From assembly GCA_900551135.1 (NCBI GenBank), contig URUX01000046.1:1-15447 (forward strand): a stretch of DNA of 15,447 nt, read 5' to 3'. A program made the translations under genes and the position numbers. Each line of letters begins with the position of its first letter. The stretch's first letter is position 1. This stretch comes from an uncultured Clostridium sp. GTDB taxonomy: Bacteria; Bacillota; Clostridia; Lachnospirales; Lachnospiraceae. Below the pieces are notes generated by a model. It saw only the letters and a program-made list of their open reading frames with translations, did no database searches and was not told where the DNA came from. This document shows positions 1 to 5,292 of this stretch, in pieces.

Positions 1-185
1 CCCTTTTCAAGGTCAAGGCTTTTTACATGAAGCTGCTCTCCTTTGATCTGCACTTTCCCGGCCTCAGTCTGAAGCAATATCTCATTTTCATTAAACGAAT
101 GAATATCCTGAACACCTGTCAGTTTTCCATATTTACGCTCTTTTAGCGTCAGACCGTGCACCTTGCCTGTCTTTTTTTCTTCCAA
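1..185 (-). CDS. yabP: Sporulation protein YabP (3' end cut by window edge)
   Basis: YabP/YqfC-family sporulation protein, truncated at its C-terminus by the window start. The visible ~61 residues contain the family pattern: LTLKERKYGKLTGVQDIHSF, then EILLQTEAGKVQIKGEQLHV and LDLEKG. In Bacillus subtilis yabP lies directly after yabO and is made in the mother cell under SigE; its biochemical role is unknown. The same gene order (hup, rqcP/yabO, yabP) is present here. An in-frame ATG exists at 200-198, but it has no spaced Shine-Dalgarno. A TTG at 185-183 has GGGAG about 8 nt upstream and gives the N-terminus MEEKKTGKVHG, which fits the family better. The family is clear; the start is my choice. 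Confidence 0.85.
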   Translation of the reverse strand, partial: MEEKKTGKVHGLTLKERKYGKLTGVQDIHSFNENEILLQTEAGKVQIKGEQLHVKSLDLEK

Positions 186-215
186 CCCCACAGCTCCCAT
201 CCTGCATTTACTGTT

Positions 216-244
216 AATCTATGTGAGAGCCCTGTCCAATAGAC
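216..244 (-). promoter_or_regulatory. Candidate SigE-type promoter for yabP
   Basis: On the minus strand GTCTATT (244-238), a 14-bp spacer and CATAGATT (223-216) resemble the SigE consensus (-35 ending ATATT, -10 CATACAnT). Transcription would start near 209, giving a very short leader for the ATG at 200 and a normal one for the TTG at 185. This is inferred from yabP being a SigE gene in B. subtilis; the match is imperfect. Confidence 0.35.
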
Positions 245-254
245 ACAAAAACGA

Positions 255-494
255 TCAAAGATAGCGAAAAAGATTCTCTGCGTCTTCTTTACGAACCGTT
301 TCTTTGATATCCAGCACCTCAACCTTTACCGATTTACTTCCGAACTGAATTTCTATGCAGTCTCCGCATTTTACATTTAAGGATGCCTTCGCAGCCTTAC
401 CGTTTACTAAAACACGGCCGGCATCGCAGGCTTCATTCGCCACGGTACGGCGTTTAATAAGCCGTGATACCTTTAAAAATTTGTCCAGTCTCAT
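255..494 (-). CDS. rqcP: S4-domain RNA-binding protein RqcP (YabO)
   Basis: A 79-residue S4 domain protein of the Hsp15/YabO type. Nearly the whole protein is the S4 fold: MRLDKFLKVSRLIKRRTVAN, the basic recognition helix, then DAGRVLVNGKAAKAS and GDCIEIQFG. In B. subtilis YabO is RqcP, which works with RqcH on obstructed 50S subunits to add C-terminal alanine tails to stalled nascent chains (ribosome quality control). The start ATG lies 4 bp after the hup stop codon, and the ribosome binding site is a weak GGTGA inside the end of hup, so translation is probably coupled to HU. Family and synteny with yabP agree. Confidence 0.92.
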   Translation of the reverse strand: MRLDKFLKVSRLIKRRTVANEACDAGRVLVNGKAAKASLNVKCGDCIEIQFGSKSVKVEVLDIKETVRKEDAENLFRYL

Positions 495-498
495 GGAA

Positions 499-774
499 TT
501 ATGCGTTCACCTGATCCTTTAATGCTTTGCCAGCTTTGAACTTAGGAGTTCTGGAAGCTGGAATTGTCATGGTCTCACCGCTCTTAGGATTGCGGCCTTC
601 TCTTGCTGCTCTCTCACCAACTTCAAAAGTACCAAAACCAACTAACTGTACTTTTCCGCCTTTTACTAATTCTTCTGCTACTGCATCAGTGAAAGCCTTG
701 ATAGCCTTCTCTGCATCTTTCTTGGAAATCTCTGCCTTTTCAGCTACTGCTGCGATTAATTCAGTCTTATTCAT
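499..774 (-). CDS. hup: DNA-binding protein HU
   Basis: A 91-residue HU/IHF-family nucleoid protein of normal family length. It begins MNKTELIAAVAEKAEISKKD (dimerisation helices) and carries the signature GFGTFEVGERAAREGRNP around residues 46-63, followed by the DNA-binding arm (SGETMTIPASRTPKFKAGK). It binds and bends duplex DNA without strong sequence specificity as a dimer. The ATG is preceded by a strong TAGGAGGA site (complement of 782-789). A near-consensus promoter lies upstream, so hup is probably the first and most highly expressed gene of hup-rqcP-yabP. Confidence 0.98.
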   Translation of the reverse strand: MNKTELIAAVAEKAEISKKDAEKAIKAFTDAVAEELVKGGKVQLVGFGTFEVGERAAREGRNPKSGETMTIPASRTPKFKAGKALKDQVNA

Positions 775-847
775 TTTAGTATTCCTCCTAAAAAGTCAAT
801 CTCTCTTGATGCCTAATGGCGATTCAGTCATATTGCTGTACCTATCA

Positions 848-876
848 TTTATATCTGTTTCTGTTTTATTTGTCAA
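848..876 (-). promoter_or_regulatory. Sigma-A promoter of hup
   Basis: On the minus strand TTGACA (876-871), a 17-bp spacer and TATAAA (853-848). This is a perfect -35 and a 5/6 -10, about 75 bp upstream of the hup start codon. Confidence 0.85.
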
Positions 877-934
877 GGTTTTTTGCTCAAATGCTTGATT
901 TCATCTGGATGTTTCATGAGGCAATGATTCCATG

Positions 935-976
935 AAAGAAAAAGACCCCATACCATCTCTGGTACAGAGTCTTTTC
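935..976 (-). terminator. Intrinsic terminator of the rpsF-ssb-rpsR operon
   Basis: Arms 941-955 and 960-974 can form a 15-bp stem (three G-U pairs in the RNA) with a 4-base loop. On the minus strand it is followed by a T-rich tract (complement of 935-940). It lies 33 bp after the rpsR stop codon and separates the ribosomal operon from hup. The plus-strand side also has TTTT, so some bidirectional activity is possible. Confidence 0.85.
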
Positions 977-1008
977 AAAAGTTCGAAAACCTTTGATTTT
1001 ACTGGTTC

Positions 1009-1275
1009 CTACTCACATACATAAGGCATAAGCGCAATATGACGAGCGCGCTTGATAGCTACGGTCAGCGCTCTCTGATGCTTTGCACAGTTGCCGGTAA
1101 TTCTTCTAGGAAGGATTTTTCCTCTCTCAGATACGTATCTCTTTAACTTGTTTACATCTTTGTAATCAATTGTGCCGTTCTTATCTCCACAGAATACACA
1201 TACTTTTTTTCTTCTGCGCATGCCGCCGCTTCTTCTTGGTCTAGCATCAGCTTTATCACCTTTATTAAATGCCAT
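1009..1275 (-). CDS. rpsR: 30S ribosomal protein S18
   Basis: An 88-residue S18, last gene of rpsF-ssb-rpsR. It has the core KDVNKLKRYVSERGKILPRR and the end ALTVAIKRARHIALMPYV, which are diagnostic of the family. It keeps the cysteines of the zinc-binding form (CVFCG at residues 26-30 and NCAKHQ near 62-67), so this is the C+ version. S18 binds 16S rRNA as a heterodimer with S6 in the platform of the small subunit. The start has AAGGAGGA about 8 nt upstream. A 37-bp gap separates it from ssb, and a terminator follows the stop. Confidence 0.98.
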   Translation of the reverse strand: MAFNKGDKADARPRRSGGMRRRKKVCVFCGDKNGTIDYKDVNKLKRYVSERGKILPRRITGNCAKHQRALTVAIKRARHIALMPYVCE

Positions 1276-1312
1276 TGGTGTGTCCTCCTTTTAAACTTAG
1301 TGAAATCAGGGC

Positions 1313-1789
1313 TTAGTTAAATGGTAAGCCTTCGTCCTCCACTCCATCCGGAATGTTCATAAATCCGTCGCCGATTGCACTGGATGGCATTGGTCTCTGA
1401 GCCTGAACAGGCTGCTGGTATCCGCCAGCATTCTGATAACCGCTCATGTCAGATGCCGCTCCCTTGCTGTCTGCGAACTCCTGGTCATCTACGATGACAT
1501 CAGTGGTATAAACTTTCTGACCGTCTCTGTTGACATAGCTTCCAGTCTGGATACGTCCGGACACCAGCACTCTCATACCCTGACGGAAATACTTCTCAGC
1601 AAACTCTCCTGCGCGGTCAAATGCCACACACGGAATAAAATCTGCGGTCTGCTCATTTCCATCCTGGCCTCTGCGGCCTCTGCGGTCTACGGCAAGAGTA
1701 TATCTGGCAATTGCCATGGTTCTCTCACCCTGGGAGTATCTTACCTCCGGATCTCTGGTTAATCTTCCCATAAGGATAACTCTGTTCAT
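1313..1789 (-). CDS. ssb: Single-stranded DNA-binding protein
   Basis: A 158-residue SSB. The OB-fold spans residues 1 to about 105 (MNRVILMGRLTRDPEVRY, then FIPCVAFDRAGEFAEKYFRQ, GMRVLVSGRIQTGSY and VYTTDVIVDD). It is followed by a flexible Gln/Gly/Pro-rich linker and an acidic tail ending EDEGLPFN. Most SSBs end DDDIPF, so the extra C-terminal Asn is a small deviation in the partner-binding tip. The protein coats ssDNA and recruits repair and replication partners. Its place between rpsF and rpsR is the classical Firmicutes arrangement. The ribosome binding site is weak, so it may depend on translation from rpsF 33 bp upstream. Confidence 0.98.
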   Translation of the reverse strand: MNRVILMGRLTRDPEVRYSQGERTMAIARYTLAVDRRGRRGQDGNEQTADFIPCVAFDRAGEFAEKYFRQGMRVLVSGRIQTGSYVNRDGQKVYTTDVIVDDQEFADSKGAASDMSGYQNAGGYQQPVQAQRPMPSSAIGDGFMNIPDGVEDEGLPFN

Positions 1790-1822
1790 ACGATCACTCT
1801 TTCTATTACTTGCTGATACTAA

Positions 1823-2110
1823 TTAAGCTTCCTGCTTAACGATTAAGTATCTGATAACTGGTTCCATGATACGAACGTGAGCTTCTACTTCATTTGGACA
1901 GACAGCGTCGCTTTCGAACTGGATAAAGTAATAGTAAGCTTCTTTGGCTTTCTGAATTTCGTAAGCCAGTCTCTTCTTACCCCACTCATCCACGTTGGTT
2001 ACAGTGCCGCCGAAACGGGTGATATATCCTTTCACCTTTTCGATTGCTGCTGCTCTTTCTTCGTCTTCCAGCTTCACATTCAGAACAACTGCTAACTCGT
2101 ACTTGTTCAT
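1823..2110 (-). CDS. rpsF: 30S ribosomal protein S6
   Basis: A 95-residue S6 protein, first gene of the operon. The sequence MNKYELAVVLNVKLEDEERA, the segment VTNVDEWGKKRLAYEIQKAK, the core EAYYYFIQFES and the end IMEPVIRYLIVKQE cover the whole ferredoxin-like family domain. S6 partners S18 in binding the platform of 16S rRNA. The ATG has an AAGGAGGT site about 8 nt upstream, which lies next to the foot of a predicted leader hairpin. A sigma-A type promoter is found about 80 bp upstream. Confidence 0.98.
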   Translation of the reverse strand: MNKYELAVVLNVKLEDEERAAAIEKVKGYITRFGGTVTNVDEWGKKRLAYEIQKAKEAYYYFIQFESDAVCPNEVEAHVRIMEPVIRYLIVKQEA

Positions 2111-2122
2111 CTTGCTTTACCT

Positions 2123-2165
2123 CCTTGTGGTCTCTGGCCTCTGTCTCTCAGTGACAGAAGCAAGG
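2123..2165 (-). promoter_or_regulatory. Structured rpsF leader, candidate autoregulatory hairpin
   Basis: In the minus-strand RNA, an 8-bp stem (2160-2153 with 2145-2138) closes a 7-nt loop. An outer 5-bp stem (CCUUG, 2165-2161, with CAAGG, 2127-2123) would pair the start of the rpsF Shine-Dalgarno. rpsF leaders in many bacteria carry an S6:S18-binding hairpin with a CCG bulge. The location fits, but I do not see the CCG, so a ribosomal-protein role is only an inference. Confidence 0.4.
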
Positions 2166-2188
2166 ATTTTAATATGTCACGAATAGTT

Positions 2189-2217
2189 ATTCTATCAGAG
2201 TTTTTCAGGGAATGCAA
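2189..2217 (-). promoter_or_regulatory. Sigma-A promoter of rpsF-ssb-rpsR
   Basis: On the minus strand TTGCAT (2217-2212), a 17-bp spacer and TAGAAT (2194-2189), giving a leader of about 70 nt. It lies in the stretch that an upstream start of the divergent phosphoesterase would make coding. Confidence 0.7.
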
Positions 2218-2269
2218 GACCTTTTTTACTGTTTTTTCGGTTTTTCTGGTCTATTTTGGTCTTTTCTAT

Positions 2270-2280
2270 TATACTATAGT
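2270..2280 (+). promoter_or_regulatory. Weak candidate promoter -10 for the phosphoesterase
   Basis: Overlapping -10-like hexamers TATACT (2270-2275) and TATAGT (2275-2280) lie 50-60 bp upstream of the preferred phosphoesterase start. No good -35 is present at 16-18 bp, so this is tentative. Confidence 0.3.
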
Positions 2281-2329
2281 AAGAACAGACCTTTTTATGT
2301 TAGAAATCGAACGTTTTAAGGAGGACGTT

Positions 2330-3205
2330 ATGCCTAAAATCGTTACCTACCCCATTTCAATTTCCGGCCTGCCTGAAGACTTCCGTCCCTTTCGCATTAT
2401 CCACCTGTCGGATCTCCATGGACAGGTTTTTGGCAAAAACAATTGTCTTTTAACCGAACCGATCCGCCGCCTCGCTCCGGATCTGATTGTAATGAGCGGC
2501 GACATGATAAACGGAGGCAGCAGGCAGGCAGATGTCTGCGGCAGACGAGCCTTCTTACAGCTTTGCCGCACCCTTGCCCCACTGTGCCCTGTCTATTATT
2601 CTCTGGGAAACCACGAACTCGAACTGCCCCACTCGCATTTATCCTCATGGCTGAAAAAAATCGGGCGGACAGGGGTCACCGTACTGGACAACCAGAGAGC
2701 CGATGTAATCCATGATGGTGTCACTTTCCCCATCTTCGGCCTTACCATGCCGCTTCTTTACTATAAAGATCCTCTGAAAAAACCTTATAACCGCCACGCT
2801 GACTGGACATGCCTGAATATGGAGACCATTTTTGGTTCTGCCCCGAAGAGCCGTTCCGAATCCACCGGCCCTTCTATCCTGCTGGCTCATAATCCTTTGT
2901 ATTTTCCTGCTTATCGGGACTGGGGCGCTGATATTACCTTTTCCGGTCATATTCATGGCGGAATCATCCGCCTCCCACGGTTTGGCGGAGTGTTGTCTCC
3001 AGACCTGACCCTGTTCCCAAAGTATGACGGCGGCTGTTTTTCCGAAACCTCTCCCGCCAGTCCCACAGCAGATTCCAGAATTCTGGTCGTAAGCCGCGGC
3101 TTATCTGACACATGTTTCAAAAGGATTTTAAATCCCATGGAAATCGTCTGTGCTGTCATATCTGCAGATGCAGATACCAACAGCCTCTCCTGTCCCGGAG
3201 TTTAA
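2330..3205 (+). CDS. Metallophosphoesterase (YkuE-like calcineurin fold)
   Basis: A 291-residue metallophosphoesterase on the opposite strand to its neighbours. Metal-binding motifs appear in order: SDLHG (Asp28, His30), SGDM (Asp58), GNHE (Asn94, His95), AHNP (His187) and GHIHGG (His207, His209). The two-metal site is therefore complete. Relatives hydrolyse phosphomonoesters or diesters, and some YkuE-like members act on UDP-sugar lipids; the substrate here is unknown. I chose the ATG at 2330 because AAGGAGG (2318-2324) lies 5 nt before it. An in-frame ATG at 2174 would add 52 residues with a hydrophobic segment, but it has a weaker AAGGA site and would overlay the rpsF promoter. The stop overlaps that of the convergent DUF951 gene. 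Confidence 0.9.
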   Translation: MPKIVTYPISISGLPEDFRPFRIIHLSDLHGQVFGKNNCLLTEPIRRLAPDLIVMSGDMINGGSRQADVCGRRAFLQLCRTLAPLCPVYYSLGNHELELPHSHLSSWLKKIGRTGVTVLDNQRADVIHDGVTFPIFGLTMPLLYYKDPLKKPYNRHADWTCLNMETIFGSAPKSRSESTGPSILLAHNPLYFPAYRDWGADITFSGHIHGGIIRLPRFGGVLSPDLTLFPKYDGGCFSETSPASPTADSRILVVSRGLSDTCFKRILNPMEIVCAVISADADTNSLSCPGV

Positions 3206-3396
3206 GATTCTTTCTTTTTTAATGCTCTGGCATTTTTCTCTACCATGGTTCTGGCCGCCATCACCTGGTGGCCGCAGCCCATGCATTTCAAACGAAAATC
3301 CTGTCCCACCCGGAGAATTTCCCAGTCTTTACTGCCGCAGGGATGCGGCTTTTTTAAGGTTACTACATCTCCTACTTCATAATGATACTTTTCCAT
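3202..3396 (-). CDS. DUF951 family small protein (YyzM-like)
   Basis: A 64-residue DUF951 protein of full family length. The conserved features are the start YEVGDVVTLKKPHPCGSKDW (residues 5-24) and LKCMGCGHQVMAAR (residues 36-49), with three cysteines that could bind a metal or nucleic acid. Its function is unknown. In B. subtilis the homologue yyzM lies close to rpsF, and rpsF is also nearby here. It is third in the sirtuin, reductase, DUF951 run; its ATG shares one base with the reductase stop (TAATG), with GAGGTG upstream. Its 3' end overlaps the stop codon of the convergent phosphoesterase, and its conserved KKPHPCG codons contain an opposite-strand terminator. Confidence 0.9.
   Translation of the reverse strand: MEKYHYEVGDVVTLKKPHPCGSKDWEILRVGQDFRLKCMGCGHQVMAARTMVEKNARALKKKES
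3334..3355 (+). terminator. Antisense intrinsic terminator for the phosphoesterase, inside DUF951
   Basis: GCCGCA (3334-3339), a GGGA tetraloop and TGCGGC (3344-3349) form a perfect 6-bp GC-rich stem followed by six T on the plus strand. It is about 130 bp after the phosphoesterase stop and lies wholly within the coding sequence of the opposing gene, in the codons for its KKPHPCG motif. No other terminator follows the phosphoesterase. Confidence 0.7.
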
Positions 3397-4412
3397 TACT
3401 GCACCTCTCCAGCCCTTTTTCCTTCCAGAATTCTGTCAATTTCTTCCAGTTCTGCCTGGTCAAACTCCAGATTCTTTAATGCTGCAATATTATCTGCCAG
3501 CTGCATGGTACTGCTGGCTCCAATCAGAACAGAGGTCACCTCTCTGCGCCGCAGTACCCAGGCCAGAGCCAACTGAGCCAGCGACTGGCCTCTCTGCTCT
3601 GCCACCTCGGACAGGGCCCGGATTTTTTCAAGGTTTTCTTCCGACAGATACCTTCCGCCTACTGTAGTTCCCTTACGGGATGCACGAGAACCTTCCGGAA
3701 TACCGTGAAGATATTTACTGGTCAACGTTCCCTGGGCCAGAGGACTGTAGGCCATACAGCCAACCCCTTCTTTTTCCAAAAGCGGAAGGAGTTTCTCTTC
3801 TATCTGACGTTCAAACATATTGTAACGGGGCTGATGAATCAGACAGGGGGTCTTATTTTCCCGCAATATCTGAATCGCCTTTTCTGCCTCTTCTGCATTG
3901 TAATAATTAGAAATTCCCACATACAGCGCCTTTCCCTGTCTTACAATATCAGACAGCGCACCCATGGTCTCTTCTAACGGCGTTTCCGGATCTGGGCGGT
4001 GATGGTAAAATACGTCTACATAGTCCAGCCCCATCCGTTTTAAACTCTGATCCAGACTGGCCATCAGGTATTTTCTGGAACCCCAGTTTCCATAGGGGCC
4101 TGGCCAGAAATCATATCCCGCTTTGGTAGAGATAAACAACTCATCCCGATAAGGTTTCAGATCAGACTTCAGTACCTTTCCAAAATTCTCTTCTGCCAGT
4201 CCTCTGGCCGGATGACCGTAATTATTAGCCAGATCAAAATGGGTAATTCCCCAGTCAAATGCCTGCAAAAGCACGCCGCGCTGATGTTCAAACGGTTTTT
4301 CCAACCCGAAATTCTGCCAGAGTCCCAAAGAAATCCTTGGAAGCAAAACGCCGCTGTTTCCGCTTCTTTTATATTCCATATTATCATATCTGTTTTCTGC
4401 TGCCTGATACAT
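3396..4412 (-). CDS. Aldo/keto reductase, YghZ (L-glyceraldehyde-3-P reductase) type
   Basis: A 338-residue NAD(P)H-dependent aldo/keto reductase with a TIM-barrel. The catalytic tetrad is visible: Asp60 and Tyr65 (FDLANNYG), Lys97 (STKAGYD) and His138 (FYHHRPD). The end has the cofactor-binding loop VLIGASSTMQLADN. Segments such as YDFWPGPYGNWGSRKYL and MGLDYVDVFYHHRPDPETPL resemble the E. coli YghZ/Gpr branch, which reduces L-glyceraldehyde 3-phosphate and methylglyoxal. The exact substrate is not provable here. The start overlaps the sirtuin stop as TAATG and uses GGAGG in the sirtuin 3' end. The stop overlaps the DUF951 start in the same way, so the three genes are translationally linked. 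Confidence 0.93.
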   Translation of the reverse strand: MYQAAENRYDNMEYKRSGNSGVLLPRISLGLWQNFGLEKPFEHQRGVLLQAFDWGITHFDLANNYGHPARGLAEENFGKVLKSDLKPYRDELFISTKAGYDFWPGPYGNWGSRKYLMASLDQSLKRMGLDYVDVFYHHRPDPETPLEETMGALSDIVRQGKALYVGISNYYNAEEAEKAIQILRENKTPCLIHQPRYNMFERQIEEKLLPLLEKEGVGCMAYSPLAQGTLTSKYLHGIPEGSRASRKGTTVGGRYLSEENLEKIRALSEVAEQRGQSLAQLALAWVLRRREVTSVLIGASSTMQLADNIAALKNLEFDQAELEEIDRILEGKRAGEVQ

Positions 4413-5149
4413 TATCTTCCTCCATTCGATTCCAATACCGCTTTTCTCAGCACTTCCCCAATCTTTCCGCTGACCACCAGATTTGCCTGACTGTCCATAG
4501 GGGTAATGCTCTTGTTAATCAGTACCAGTTTGTCTCCCTTATAATAATCAATCAACCCGGCGGCCGGATATACCGTCAAAGAAGTGCCTCCTATTATCAG
4601 CACATCTGCATGGCTGATATAGAACACTGCTTTTTTTATCGTATCCATATCCAGACCTTCTTCATACAGAACCACATCGGGTTTTATCCGTCCTTTGCAT
4701 TTACACCTGGGAACACCTGATGATTCCAGAATATCTGACAACGAATAACGTTCGCCGCAGCGTTCGCAGTAATTTCGGAGAACGGAACCATGGAGTTCCA
4801 GCACTTCTTTGCTCCCGGCGGCCTGATGAAGTCCGTCAATATTTTGGGTAATCACTGCTTTGAGTTTCCCTTCCTGTTCCAGCTTTGCCAGCGCCAGGTG
4901 GGCATCATTGGGCTTTGCTTCCGGAAACAGCATCTTATTTTTATAAAACCGATAAAATTCTTCCGGATTTTTTTTATAAAAGCTGTGGCTGATAATCGTT
5001 TCCGGCGGATAATCATATTGCTGATTATAAAGGCCGTCCTGACTTCTGAAATCCGGAATTCCGCTTTCTGTAGATACACCTGCACCGCCGAAGAATACGA
5101 TATTGTCGCTGTCGGTTATCCACTGTTTTAGCTGTAAAATCTTATCCAT
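4412..5149 (-). CDS. cobB: NAD-dependent protein deacylase (SIR2 family)
   Basis: A 245-residue bacterial sirtuin, normal length. NAD-binding motifs are GAGVSTESGIPDFRS (22-36) and TQNIDGLH (101-108). The catalytic His120 is in ELHGS, and GGTSLTVYPAAGL (187-199) and LINKS (210-214) complete the Rossmann site. The zinc module has Cys128-x2-Cys131 and Cys149-x-Cys151, with one residue fewer than usual between the second pair. It removes acyl groups from lysines using NAD+. A longer frame reaches 5215, but the ATG at 5149 has AGGTGGGG just upstream, matches the family start, and lies downstream of the promoter, whose -35 would otherwise be coding. First gene of the sirtuin, reductase, DUF951 operon. 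Confidence 0.95.
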   Translation of the reverse strand: MDKILQLKQWITDSDNIVFFGGAGVSTESGIPDFRSQDGLYNQQYDYPPETIISHSFYKKNPEEFYRFYKNKMLFPEAKPNDAHLALAKLEQEGKLKAVITQNIDGLHQAAGSKEVLELHGSVLRNYCERCGERYSLSDILESSGVPRCKCKGRIKPDVVLYEEGLDMDTIKKAVFYISHADVLIIGGTSLTVYPAAGLIDYYKGDKLVLINKSITPMDSQANLVVSGKIGEVLRKAVLESNGGR

Positions 5150-5186
5150 ATCCCCACCTTCTGAATTTTTCTCTGCTTTTATCCCC

Positions 5187-5215
5187 ATTATACCTGTGGA
5201 GAGTTTCCAGTACAA
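5187..5215 (-). promoter_or_regulatory. Sigma-A promoter of the sirtuin operon
   Basis: On the minus strand TTGTAC (5215-5210), a 17-bp spacer and a perfect TATAAT (5192-5187). The start point near 5180 gives a leader of about 30 nt to the ATG at 5149. Confidence 0.75.
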
Positions 5216-5216
5216 G

Positions 5217-5273
5217 TAAAAAAGCAGGAATTCTGTACAGGTGTTTTTTGAACATCTGCATAAAATTCCCGCT
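5217..5273 (-). terminator. Long intrinsic terminator after the CofE-like gene
   Basis: The outer arms 5264-5273 and 5223-5232 pair over 10 bp (one G-U). The inner arms (around 5252-5260 and 5236-5244) extend the stem with a mismatch. On the minus strand a run of six T follows (complement of 5218-5223). It ends 2 bp before the -35 of the next promoter. Confidence 0.85.
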
Positions 5274-5292
5274 CTCTGGTTAACTGACTATT

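Noticed and set aside
527..898. 123-codon plus-strand open frame over hup and its promoter
   Set aside because: Antisense to HU and across its promoter; an opposite-strand shadow of the HU reading frame.
4259..4720. 153-codon plus-strand open frame
   Set aside because: Antisense to the reductase and sirtuin genes, composition not protein-like, no start signal.
5150..5215. Longer sirtuin start at 5215
   Set aside because: The extra codons cover the TATAAT promoter and lack a Shine-Dalgarno; the ATG at 5149 has one and matches the family.
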